Positions 50,785 through 60,100 of a stretch of 64,000 bases of DNA are shown in pieces; position 1 is the stretch's first letter; each line of letters starts with the position of its first letter. Source of the stretch: an uncultured Muribaculaceae bacterium (GTDB lineage Bacteria > Bacteroidota > Bacteroidia > Bacteroidales > Muribaculaceae); the NCBI GenBank assembly GCA_910578385.1, contig CAJTQV010000001.1:248001-312000 (forward strand), in the 5' to 3' direction. Position numbers and translations under genes: made by a program. The notes below the pieces were generated by a model. It was not told the DNA's origin. It worked only from the letters and a program-made list of their open reading frames with translations, and made no database searches.

Positions 50785-51640
50785 AGAGAGACTTGAAGAA
50801 GCACGCAGCCGGTTGGCCTCTGCCGACGCAATAGTGATAGGTGCCGGAGCAGGACTATCAGCCGCGGCCGGACTCGACTACTCAGGTCCGGAGTTCCGCA
50901 AGGAATTCGCCGACTATATAGAGAAATATGGTTTCCCGGACCTATACACGTCGAGTTTCCACGACTTCCCGACCGAGGAGGAACGTTGGGCACGCTGGGC
51001 GCGTCACATCGACTACATCCGCTTCCGCCCCGACGCAATGCCTCTGTACCGGGAACTTTACGACCTTGTTAAAGACCGCAACTACTTTGTGATCACAACC
51101 AATGTGGACGCTCAGTTCCGCAAGGCAGGTTTTGATCCGCAGCGTTTGTTCGAGGTGCAGGGAGACTACGGCATGATGCAATGCGCCACCGGGTGTCACC
51201 CCAAGCTGTATTCCGACAAAGAGGCAGTCAAAGAAATACTGGAGCATTCACACGACCTAACGGTAGACAGCAAGTACGTACCCGTCTGTCCGGTATGTGG
51301 CGGCAACATGGATGTACATGTCCGCAAGAACGGCTATTTCGTGCAGGATGAAGCATGGGAAGAATCGGCTGCCAGATATGAGAACTTCATGAACCGCTAT
51401 GCAGACAACAGCCAGCGGATAGTTCTCCTGGAACTTGGAATCGGATACAACACACCCGGAATAATCAGATTCCCGTTCGAGCGCATAGTATTCGGCAACC
51501 CGGAGGCCACACTTATAAGACTTAACTCCGAGTATCCCCACGGACCGGCCGAGACAGCATCGCGCACAATAGCCTTCACAGAAAACATGAGCAAGGTAGT
51601 AGCCGGACTGGAGGGATACAGAAATCAATCAAAAAAATGA
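50768..51640 (+). CDS. Class M sirtuin (SirTM), protein ADP-ribosyltransferase
   Basis: A 290-residue sirtuin-fold enzyme. The NAD loop is GAGAGLSAAAGLDYSG (25-40), followed by TTNVDAQF (110-117, Asn112). In the place of the catalytic His of deacetylase sirtuins (E-x-H-G) it has Gln131 in FEVQGDYG. This His-to-Gln change is the mark of SirTM enzymes, which transfer ADP-ribose to proteins. Cys139, Cys143, Cys174 and Cys177 form the zinc site. ATG 50768 lies inside the end of the macrodomain gene (17-base overlap). No GcvH-L or LplA2 gene, the known target system in Gram-positives, is adjacent. Confidence 0.9.
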   Translation: MKKTYEERLEEARSRLASADAIVIGAGAGLSAAAGLDYSGPEFRKEFADYIEKYGFPDLYTSSFHDFPTEEERWARWARHIDYIRFRPDAMPLYRELYDLVKDRNYFVITTNVDAQFRKAGFDPQRLFEVQGDYGMMQCATGCHPKLYSDKEAVKEILEHSHDLTVDSKYVPVCPVCGGNMDVHVRKNGYFVQDEAWEESAARYENFMNRYADNSQRIVLLELGIGYNTPGIIRFPFERIVFGNPEATLIRLNSEYPHGPAETASRTIAFTENMSKVVAGLEGYRNQSKK

Positions 51641-51646
51641 GAACAG

Positions 51647-53179
51647 ATGAATTATAAACTTATAATGACAGGCATCTTAGCCGGTGCCGCAACCATGACA
51701 GCCATGGCACACACCGATCCATTAAGATTCAATCCGTCCATCGGCACTGCGCAGACACTAACCATGCCCGATGGAAAGACCGTTCCTTACACGGCCTATG
51801 AGGGAATATTCTACGTAACAAATGTGGAGGATTCCACCTACCAGACACTTAACATATATGTTCCGACGAAGATGGCGGATCTCAAACGGGTACCTATTCT
51901 TTTGAGGACATATGTCGGAGGCTACGCGGCATCTACCGCCAAATCACCTTCACCATCCGATGCCACAGGTCGTGCGCTTAGCGAGGGTTACGTGGTCTGC
52001 ATTCCCGGCTCACGTGGTAACAATTCTGTTATCAAGAAAGATGGAAAGGATTACTACACAGGCCGTGCTCCGAAGGGACTTCTGGACTTGAAAGCGGCGG
52101 TGCGTTATCTGCGCTATAACGACGACCTTATTCCCGGAGACTCGGAACTTATCTTCACCGACGGCACAAGTGCCGGAGGAGCCATGTCCTCACTTCTCGG
52201 AGCCACCGGAAACAATCGTGATTATGCCGACGACCTCAAGGCTATGGGAGCGGCCGATGCCCGCGACGATGTATTCGGAGCCATATGCTACTGCCCGATC
52301 ACAGACCTGAACCACGCGGACATGGAGTATGAATGGCTATACGGATGCACCAACACAGGTGTACGTCATCTCGACGAGGCCCAGATTGCAATATCAAACG
52401 AACTTGCCGCCGAATGTCCGGCTTATATCAACTCGCTCGGACTCACCGAAGCTGACGGCACACCCCTGACAGCAGATAATTACAAGGACTACATCAAGAG
52501 CTTCCTGATGGCATCGGCTCACCGCGCCGTGCAGGAGGGATGCGAGATACCCGACAGCATCGGCTTCACATTCTATAAAGATGCCGGAGGACCCGGCGGT
52601 GGCGGTCCCCGTCCTGGTGGCAACAACCGCCCTCCCATGGATCAGGATGGACGTCAGGCACCTTCGTTCGGTCCGACCGGTACTCCGAGATTTGACAAGA
52701 CTTCCGATTTCGTGACCGGTCTCGACCTTGACAAATACCTCTCGTATGTGGCCTCGGTCACACCTCTGAAAACGCCCCCGGCTTTCGACCAGATGGGAGT
52801 GCTCATAGATACACCTTCGCCCGAAAACGCCGAATTCGGAAATACAGCCGGCGATGGAGCCAACTTCACTGATTTCAGTCTGCGTCACCGTCTGCACGAC
52901 CCCAAGGCCACTCTCGACAAAGAGATGACACGCCGCGTCAAGTTGATGAACCCGATGAACTACATCGGAAGCGAGAACACCACAGTAGCTCCGAACTGGT
53001 TCATACGTCATGGTGCAAAAGACAGGGACACCTCATTCCTCGTTCCCATAAACCTGGCCACCAAATTACAGAACACAGGCAAGAACGTGAACTTCTTCCT
53101 GCCTTGGAACCGTCCCCATTCGGGCGACTACAATCTCGATGACCTGTTCAGCTGGATTTCCTCCGTGCTCCCTGAGTAA
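51647..53179 (+). CDS. Tannase-like (subtype B) secreted alpha/beta hydrolase
   Basis: A 510-residue exported esterase. A signal peptide (cleavage near AMAH, residue 21) is followed by an alpha/beta hydrolase fold with nucleophile Ser175 in GTSAGGAMS, the acid Asp in RHGAKDRDTS and the catalytic His in WNRPHSGDYNLDDLF, the order and spacing of bacterial tannase B. Inserted at about 313-337 is a Gly/Pro-rich linker (GGPGGGGPRPGGNNRPP). Tannases cut galloyl esters. It starts 7 bases after the sirtuin gene, so it may be read from the same transcript, although its function seems unrelated. Confidence 0.85.
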   Translation: MNYKLIMTGILAGAATMTAMAHTDPLRFNPSIGTAQTLTMPDGKTVPYTAYEGIFYVTNVEDSTYQTLNIYVPTKMADLKRVPILLRTYVGGYAASTAKSPSPSDATGRALSEGYVVCIPGSRGNNSVIKKDGKDYYTGRAPKGLLDLKAAVRYLRYNDDLIPGDSELIFTDGTSAGGAMSSLLGATGNNRDYADDLKAMGAADARDDVFGAICYCPITDLNHADMEYEWLYGCTNTGVRHLDEAQIAISNELAAECPAYINSLGLTEADGTPLTADNYKDYIKSFLMASAHRAVQEGCEIPDSIGFTFYKDAGGPGGGGPRPGGNNRPPMDQDGRQAPSFGPTGTPRFDKTSDFVTGLDLDKYLSYVASVTPLKTPPAFDQMGVLIDTPSPENAEFGNTAGDGANFTDFSLRHRLHDPKATLDKEMTRRVKLMNPMNYIGSENTTVAPNWFIRHGAKDRDTSFLVPINLATKLQNTGKNVNFFLPWNRPHSGDYNLDDLFSWISSVLPE

Positions 53180-53234
53180 AGCTCACTGAACCACGTGAGA
53201 AAAAAATGTTATAAAGACAAGTCATATTATATTT

Positions 53235-53279
53235 AAAGCCGGAAACGACATGCAGCCTGCATGAGTTTCCGGCTTTTTT
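53235..53279 (+). terminator. Terminator after the tannase-like gene
   Basis: AAAGCCGGAAAC (53235-53246) and GTTTCCGGCTTT (53264-53275) form a perfect 12-base stem with an inner ATGCA/TGCAT hairpin, followed by a run of T. Confidence 0.85.
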
Positions 53280-53334
53280 GCCACGTCAAATTTAATATTC
53301 GCCACAAAGATTATGCAGTTTGCGGTTGATTTGG

Positions 53335-53440
53335 TAATTTCGCGCCGGATTATAGCAGATTTACATATCTGCCGCAAGGGAAGAAAATTCCCCTGTCCTG
53401 ATGGGGAGTGTATCCCATAAGAAAACGATGGCCGACAGGC
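53335..53440 (+). promoter_or_regulatory. Promoter and structured leader of the Bcr-type pump gene
   Basis: A TAATTTCG -7-like element (53335-53342) is followed by three stems: GCAGAT/ATCTGC (53355-53372), GGGAA/TTCCC (53378-53392), and CCTGTC (53392-53397) with GACAGG (53434-53439) enclosing ATGGG/CCCAT (53401-53418). The leader is about 110 bases long before the ATG at 53463. It matches no riboswitch class I recognise. Confidence 0.45.
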
Positions 53441-53462
53441 TTAACTCTTTACAATTACCTTA

Positions 53463-54665
53463 ATGGCTCAATTCAGTAAGAAGTATTATCTCTTTCTTGT
53501 ATTGTTTTTAGGAATGCTTGCAGCATTCGGTCCGTTTGTAACGGACATGTATCTACCCACATTGCCCTCGATGGCAACAGTCTTCCACACAACGGCGTCG
53601 CAGGTCCAGCTCGGACTGGCGGCAAGTATGGTCGGACTGGCTGTAGGACAGATTTTCTTCGGTCCGATCAGCGACAAATATGGTCGCAAGGCCGTGCTTG
53701 TGTCGGCGATGATTCTGTTCTCAGTATCGACCGTGGCAAGTATCTATTCACCCTCGATTGAATTCTTCAATGTGTGCCGTTTTCTCCAGGGACTCGGCGG
53801 TTCAGGCGGCATCGTGCTGTCGAGGTCGGTGGCAACCGACTGCTACGCCGGGCGCGAACTTGCTAAAATGCTCGCCATAATAGGCGCGGTCAACGGCATC
53901 GCACCTGTCACCGCTCCTGTGATCGGGGGACTTGTCTCCGGAGCCGTGGGATGGAAAGGAATCTTCTGGATTCTGTTTGGAATCGGCGCGGTGATTCTGG
54001 CCATGTGCCTCGTGTTCCGCGAGTCGCACGTTCAGGAAAAACGCTACACCGGAAGCGTGGCGAGCCTGCTGAAAAAGCTGCCGGAGATATTCAAGCTGAA
54101 GTATTTCGTGGTCTACACGATACTCTATGCGTTCACATGCGGCGTGCTGTTCTCATATGTATCGTCAGCCTCGTTTATCATCCAGAACCATTTCGGGTTC
54201 TCCGAACTCGCTTTCTCGCTGATATTCGGAGTAAACGCGTTGGGAATCGGTATCGGTTCAGCAATGTCGCTCAAATTCCCGGATATGAAACATGCGGCCA
54301 TGGCAGGATCGGCCGGTATTGCAGTATCGGTTCTTCTCCAAGCGTTGGGAACATGGCTCATACCCTCTTTCTGGCCCTATGAAATCTTCACCTTCACCAT
54401 GCTTGTATGCGTAGGCTTCAACCTGACAGCCTCGACCACACTTGCCATGGACGAGGGTCGAGAAATGATAGGCAGCGCTTCTGCTATATTCGGTGCATCG
54501 GGCTTCATGTTCGGAGGCATTGTGACTCCTCTTGTAGGTTTGGGCAATATTTTGCACACAACTGTACTTCTTCTTGGCATATGCGGATTCTGTGCCCTTG
54601 CGGCAGCCTGGGTCTCCTACCGCAGGAGAACACGCGTCGAGAATCCGTCGGCGACCACAATGTAA
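53463..54665 (+). CDS. Bcr/CflA family MFS drug exporter
   Basis: A 400-residue drug:H+ antiporter with 12 helices. The N-terminal FGPFVTDMYLPTLPSMATVF (Bcr/CflA signature, with Asp in helix 1), the motif A loop GPISDKYGRKAVL and RFLQGLGGSGGIVLSRSVATDCYAG identify the family (DHA1, bicyclomycin/florfenicol type). It exports small antibiotics or amino-acid-like compounds. It is transcribed alone behind a structured leader. Its last 49 bases overlap the last 49 bases of the converging Omp28-like gene. Confidence 0.9.
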   Translation: MAQFSKKYYLFLVLFLGMLAAFGPFVTDMYLPTLPSMATVFHTTASQVQLGLAASMVGLAVGQIFFGPISDKYGRKAVLVSAMILFSVSTVASIYSPSIEFFNVCRFLQGLGGSGGIVLSRSVATDCYAGRELAKMLAIIGAVNGIAPVTAPVIGGLVSGAVGWKGIFWILFGIGAVILAMCLVFRESHVQEKRYTGSVASLLKKLPEIFKLKYFVVYTILYAFTCGVLFSYVSSASFIIQNHFGFSELAFSLIFGVNALGIGIGSAMSLKFPDMKHAAMAGSAGIAVSVLLQALGTWLIPSFWPYEIFTFTMLVCVGFNLTASTTLAMDEGREMIGSASAIFGASGFMFGGIVTPLVGLGNILHTTVLLLGICGFCALAAAWVSYRRRTRVENPSATTM

Positions 54666-55951
54666 ATACCCGGTGCCAGTCCGGTCGTTCCCGTACGTCG
54701 CCCGTCGGCAGTAAATACCGACACCTGAGACGCACCTTCGACCGTGATAGAGCCTGCCTCAGCACGGACAGCCGGTCTGACGGGAGCATAAACGCCCCTC
54801 AGGCCGGCTCCGTTGTCTTTATACCATACATATTCACGTGCGTTTACAATCTCACCGGTCTTGGCGTTTGTAACCATACCGATAATGCGGAATGTGTCAG
54901 ATTTTACCTTCGATAGGGGTAAAGTCACTTCATGAAGATATGGCACCTCCATCTCTATATTCTGCGGGAGTGATTCCTCATCACCAGGATAACCGCTGAG
55001 TTCACGCAGCACATCATTGAATGTCATGCTCACCGAGCTTCCTTTAGATTCCCAGCCGTCCATATTTCCTAATGCACCGTCGGCAAATCCATTAGCCTGT
55101 GAATAGGGACCGACCTCATCCTCGACAAGCGCAAATGACATGAGATGCTGCACATCCGTGTCGATTGAGAATTCTGCCACAGCCGAGATTGTTACCGCAG
55201 AGGCATCTTCGTTGCATTCGGGCGTGAAGTCGAGGTTAACATATGCCGGGTACGAGGCATAGTGCTCATGAATCGAGTCATAATACCCCTCCGCATTACC
55301 GAGAACAGATGTGGCCATGTACCTGTTGGTAAATGCGAGCTGGGCACTTGCCAACGGGTCAAAAGCGTTGACAAGAGAGAATGCTGACGGAGCCGACATC
55401 TCATCGTTGACATGGACAGCCATCCTGATCCATCCGGGATAAGAGTTCCGGAGAAGGTTTCTCGTGACAATACCCCTCGGGGACCAACTGCACCATGTGC
55501 CGGTATACTCCTCGATCACAGGATAGCGGGGATAACCGTTATCGTAAGAAGAATACGTGGCCGTCTGCGATGAGGTGGAATCGACCGGAATGCCATTGAC
55601 TTTGATCAATACTGCCGTAAGGTCGAATATCCCCTGACTTGTATTAGGGACATTTATAACCGAAACCGCCGACGTGTCACCGGGCTTGAGAGGCTCGGAA
55701 AGATTGACAGTACGCTCATAAATGATGCCATTGGTGATTTCTGTCCTGACAGATATCGAACGGATGTCGTTGCTTCCGGTGTTCTTGATACTCAGCTCAT
55801 AGGAAATTTTACTGTTGCCGAAATATGGATTTAACGATAGACCGTTGAGCATGCCTGAGTTAACCGGGTTCTCAGCCTCCACATCAGCCGCCGCCATGGC
55901 AAATACGGCTGAAAGCAAGGATGCTGATAAAACAAGTATAGGTTTCTTCAT
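54617..55951 (-). CDS. Omp28-like exported protein with a type IX-like C-terminal tail
   Basis: A 444-residue secreted protein. After the signal peptide (to about AMAAA) comes an immunoglobulin-like beta domain (about 40-140). A thioredoxin-fold Omp28-type domain follows (from VIEEYTGTWCSWSPRGIVTRNLL), where the usual CxxC is reduced to C-S-W-S. The C-terminal about 60 residues (VSVFTADGRRTGTTGLAPGIYIVVADGFSTRVLLR) resemble a type IX sorting domain. Omp28 relatives are surface lipoproteins of unknown function in Porphyromonas. A long interrupted inverted repeat lies in its leader. It overlaps the pump gene tail to tail. Confidence 0.75.
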   Translation of the reverse strand: MKKPILVLSASLLSAVFAMAAADVEAENPVNSGMLNGLSLNPYFGNSKISYELSIKNTGSNDIRSISVRTEITNGIIYERTVNLSEPLKPGDTSAVSVINVPNTSQGIFDLTAVLIKVNGIPVDSTSSQTATYSSYDNGYPRYPVIEEYTGTWCSWSPRGIVTRNLLRNSYPGWIRMAVHVNDEMSAPSAFSLVNAFDPLASAQLAFTNRYMATSVLGNAEGYYDSIHEHYASYPAYVNLDFTPECNEDASAVTISAVAEFSIDTDVQHLMSFALVEDEVGPYSQANGFADGALGNMDGWESKGSSVSMTFNDVLRELSGYPGDEESLPQNIEMEVPYLHEVTLPLSKVKSDTFRIIGMVTNAKTGEIVNAREYVWYKDNGAGLRGVYAPVRPAVRAEAGSITVEGASQVSVFTADGRRTGTTGLAPGIYIVVADGFSTRVLLR

Positions 55952-55955
55952 ATCA

Positions 55956-56031
55956 TTTTATTTTGCAGAATCAAACCGTTTCAAACATACCGGGAGGAAT
56001 GAATGAAAGTCGTTTGAAACGCAAAATAAAA
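55956..56031. repeat. Interrupted inverted repeat upstream of the Omp28-like gene
   Basis: TTTTATTTTGC (55956-55966) and CGTTTCAAAC (55977-55986) pair exactly with GCAAAATAAAA (56021-56031) and GTTTGAAACG (56012-56021), a 20-base arm with a 10-base insertion on one side. It lies in the leader right before the ATG at 55951 and could form a hairpin or bind a regulator. Confidence 0.5.
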
Positions 56032-56111
56032 CAATTTATCCGATTTTTGCTAATTTTCGAGAGAAAAAACTTCACAAAAACATCGCGATTCCGGCGCAAA
56101 TATATCCGGTG

Positions 56112-56930
56112 TCAGTTTTTTGATGTGGAAATCTGCGTGAGAAGGGATTCCATATCGCGGCACAAGGCAGCATTGGTGCGTATGAAATGGATTATCTCCT
56201 CATTGGGTGCCGTCTCCGGGTCAAGTGGAGACAGCATCTGGTAGTTTGCGACAAAAGCGAAACAGTCTTCGAGCAACTGAGGCCACAGCGACAGGTCTAC
56301 CCTCGACTGCAGCGAATCAAGATAAAGACAAGTAGATGACGCGCACTTCATCAGACTCTTTATGGCAGGTCTCGAAGAACGGTCCTCTTCCAAACCGGAA
56401 GGCCGGTTCATGTCGGTCATGTCCTCTGCAGTGAAGTTCTCATTATATACAGGTGGCACGGATCGACGTGACAGCGGGGTCGTCACGGCATAGCAATACG
56501 TCAGGAACAGATTCAGCCTATGCAGAAACACCGGTGTGTTCTTGACGAGCTTATCCTGCTCGGTACGGGCATGAACCGCACGCTGTTTCTCCATCTCCGA
56601 CTCGACATCGATCTCCGATTTCATCGATCCGACGGCATTCAGGAAGAACCCGATAGTCAATAATCCGCACATTACTTCGACCGCGGTAATCCACTGTGCC
56701 CCCGCATGAGCCGGTGTATAGTCACCGAAACCGAGTGTGGTGATTGTGACGATGCTGTAATAAAGCCATCCCCCATAACCTTCGGAGCCGCCGTCAGGAA
56801 TACGGAACTGACCCGGAGGAAGCAACCAGTAGAGCAATGCGAACAACGGAACGAGAAGCAGATACAGCGATATCCAGTAAATTGGCCTGATGTTCGAGAC
56901 AACGTGCCAGAAGTGTTTCAATTTATTCAT
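56112..56930 (-). CDS. Two-TM potassium channel family protein
   Basis: A 272-residue inner-membrane ion channel. Helix 1 (about 15-35) precedes the pore loop YYSIVTITTLGFGDYTPAHAG with the selectivity filter TLGFGDY, and helix 2 (about 82-105) follows. The last 165 residues are cytoplasmic and mainly helical, with no RCK/TrkA-N signature; they start as a coiled segment (SEIDVESEMEKQRAVHARTEQDKL) and are not recognised. It may work as a tetramer controlled by that unknown domain. It stands between the Omp28-like gene and dnaE and seems to be its own unit. Confidence 0.85.
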   Translation of the reverse strand: MNKLKHFWHVVSNIRPIYWISLYLLLVPLFALLYWLLPPGQFRIPDGGSEGYGGWLYYSIVTITTLGFGDYTPAHAGAQWITAVEVMCGLLTIGFFLNAVGSMKSEIDVESEMEKQRAVHARTEQDKLVKNTPVFLHRLNLFLTYCYAVTTPLSRRSVPPVYNENFTAEDMTDMNRPSGLEEDRSSRPAIKSLMKCASSTCLYLDSLQSRVDLSLWPQLLEDCFAFVANYQMLSPLDPETAPNEEIIHFIRTNAALCRDMESLLTQISTSKN

Positions 56931-57062
56931 AGTGATTTAAATTAGTAATTGCAACGAAGAGCTGCTGTGTATCACGGTTTTCAGGATGGAATCGATTTGG
57001 GAAAACCGGGAATGATTCATTTTAAAAACACCCGTGCTATTCTGAAAGTTGAAAAAAAGTGT

Positions 57063-57070
57063 TATCTTTG
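57063..57070 (+). promoter_or_regulatory. -7 element of dnaE
   Basis: TATCTTTG, a perfect -7 match, about 76 bases before the dnaE ATG at 57146. The -33 partner is weak (TCTG, 18 bases upstream). Confidence 0.55.
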
Positions 57071-57145
57071 CGTATGGAAAAGCTCCGGTGTCGGGCAGCA
57101 ATGTCTCCACACCGGAATCCATACAAACGAACCCTCTTGATATCA

Positions 57146-60100
57146 ATGAGTCAGATACAATTCACGCATCTTCACGTCCATTCGCAATACAGTCTTCTTG
57201 ACGGCAAAGCCACGATACCGGAACTTGTCGACAAGGCGATAGCCACCGGTATGCGCGGCATAGCCCTGACCGACCATGGAAACATGTTCGGCATCAAGGA
57301 ATTTTTCAACTACGTAGAGAAAAAGAACGGCTCACTGCCCGACGACGGCAAATTCAAGCCTATAATCGGATGCGAGATGTATGTGTCCCGCGAGAGCATG
57401 ACCGACAAGAAAGACAAGTCGGACAACGGTTACCACCTCATAGTGCTTGCCAAGAACCTGAAGGGTTATCACAACTTAGTGAAACTTGTCAGCAAGGCAT
57501 GGACGGAAGGCTACTATTACAAGCCACGTACGGACCGCAGCGAACTTGCGGCCCACAGCGAGGGGCTTATCGTGTGCTCGGCCTGTCTGGGTGGAGAGGT
57601 ACCCCAGTTTATCATGCACGAGGAGTTCGAGAAGGCAGAGGAACGAATACGCTGGTATAAGGAGACATTCGGCGACGATTACTATCTGGAGCTGCAACGC
57701 CACCAGACGTTCAAGGAAAACGCGAACCGCGAGGTATATGTGGAGCAATGCAAGGTCAACGAAAGGCTGATTGAATATGCCCGCAAGTATGACATAAAAC
57801 TGGTGGCCACGAACGATGTCCACTTCACCAACGAGGAGGATGCCGAGGCTCACGACCGCCTGATATGCGTATCGATGCAGAAGAAATTCTCCGAACCGCG
57901 TCTGCACTATACCAAGCAGGAATGGCTGAAAAGTCCCGAGGAGATGTATGAGATTTTCAAAGACATCCCCGAAGTCCTGTCTAATACCCAGGAGATTCTC
58001 GACAAGGTTGAGTTCTACACCATCAACCACCCTCCTATCATGCCCTTCTTCGACATTCCCAAAGAATTCGGCACCGAGGAGGAATACCGGTCACGCCTGA
58101 CAGAGAAAGACCTCTTTGACGAATTCACTCAAGATGAAAACGGAAACGTGGTTCTTTCGGAAGAGGAAGCTCAGAAAAAAATCGACCGACTGGGTGGATA
58201 TGACAAGCTGTACCGTATAAAATTCGAGGCCGACTATCTGGCCAAGCTGACCATCGAGGGTGCGAAAGAGAAATATGGAGACCCGGTGCCCGACGATGTC
58301 ATGGAACGTCTGAAATTCGAGCTGTACATAATGAAGACCATGGGATTCCCCGGTTACTTCCTTATCGTGCAGGACTTCATCAACACCGCACGCAAGGAGC
58401 TCGGGGTGAGTGTTGGTCCCGGACGTGGTTCGGCAGCCGGTTCGGCGGCGGCATATTGCCTCGGCATCACTCAGATTGACCCGATCAAGTATGATCTGCT
58501 GTTCGAGCGATTCCTCAACCCCGACCGTATATCTCTCCCCGATATCGACGTGGACTTCGACGACGACGGCCGTTACGAGGTGCTCAAATATGTGACCGAG
58601 AAATATGGCGCGGAGAAAGTCGCGCACATCATCACATTCGGTACGATGGCCACGAAGATGGCAATCAAAGACGTAGCCAAAGTGCTTGAGGTGCCGTTGC
58701 CCGAAGCGAACCGTCTGGCGCGTCTTGTGCCTGACCGTATGCCTGAGGTTGACGGCAAAGCCCCTAAAATCAACATCAAGAACTGTCTGAAGTACGTTCC
58801 GGAGTTTGCGGCAGAGCAACAGAACCCGTCGGAGAACATCCGCGAGACGCTCAAATATGCCGAACAGCTTGAAGGGAACATACGCAACACGGGCGTACAC
58901 GCCTGCGGTGTCATCATCAGCCGTGATGACATTACCGACTGGGTGCCTGTTTCAATGGGCACGGACTCAGACGGAGAGAAAGTTATCTCCACACAATATG
59001 AAGGAAGCATCATAGAGGACACCGGTCTGATCAAGATGGACTTCCTCGGACTCAAGACACTCTCCATTATCAAGGAGGCGCTTCTCAACATAAAGTTGCG
59101 TACCGGGAAAGACCTTGACATTGAGAAGATACCTCTCGATGACCAGGAAACATTCGATCTCTACTGCAAGGGCAACACCACATCGACATTCCAGTTTGAG
59201 TCGGCCGGAATGCAGAAGTCTCTACGGGAACTTCACCCCACGAAGTTCGAGGACCTTATCGCGATGAACGCGCTCTATCGCCCGGGACCTATGGACTATA
59301 TCCCGTCGTTCATCGCCCGCAAGCATGGAGAGGAGGAGATTGTCTACGACATTCCCTGCATGAAACAGTATCTTGAGGAGACATATGGTGTGACCGTCTA
59401 TCAGGAGCAGGTCATGCTACTGTCACGTCTGCTTGCAAACTTCACCCGCGGCGAGAGCGACATGCTCCGTAAGGCCATGGGTAAGAAGCAGATTGACAAG
59501 ATGCAGAAGCTCAAGAAGAAATTCATGGAACAGGGCATGGGCAACGGCCACCCGGAAGCCGCGCTCAACAAAATATGGGCCGACTGGGAGAAGTTCGCAT
59601 CTTACGCGTTCAACAAGAGCCACGCCACCTGCTACACATGGGTTGCATACCAGACCGCGTATCTGAAGGCACACTATCCAGCCGAGTACATGGCCGGCGT
59701 GCTCAGCCGCAACCTGTCGATGAACGACAAGCTGCGTGTCGTGATGGATGAGTGCAAGCGAATGGGTCTGACAGTGCTCGGCCCCGACATCAACGAGTCG
59801 ATCGAGAAATTCGGTGTGAACCCGAAAGGAGAGATACGTTTCGGACTCGGAGCCGTGAAAGGTGTCGGTGTCAATGCCGTGTCGGCCATAATACATGAAC
59901 GTAACCAGAACGGCCCGTTCAAGGATATATACGACTTTGTGGAACGCGTGAACTTGAGCGCCTGCAACCGGTCGGCGATAGAGAACCTTGCCATGGCCGG
60001 GGCTTTCGACTGCTTCGGCTGGCCTCGCGAGGCATTTGTGACGCAGGTTTTCGACGTATCATATTCCGACATGCTCGTGAAGTATGGCCAGCGCATACAG

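Noticed and set aside
53350..53440. A known riboswitch (guanidine, TPP, preQ1, SAM)
   Set aside because: The conserved core bases of those classes are not seen; only stems are supported.
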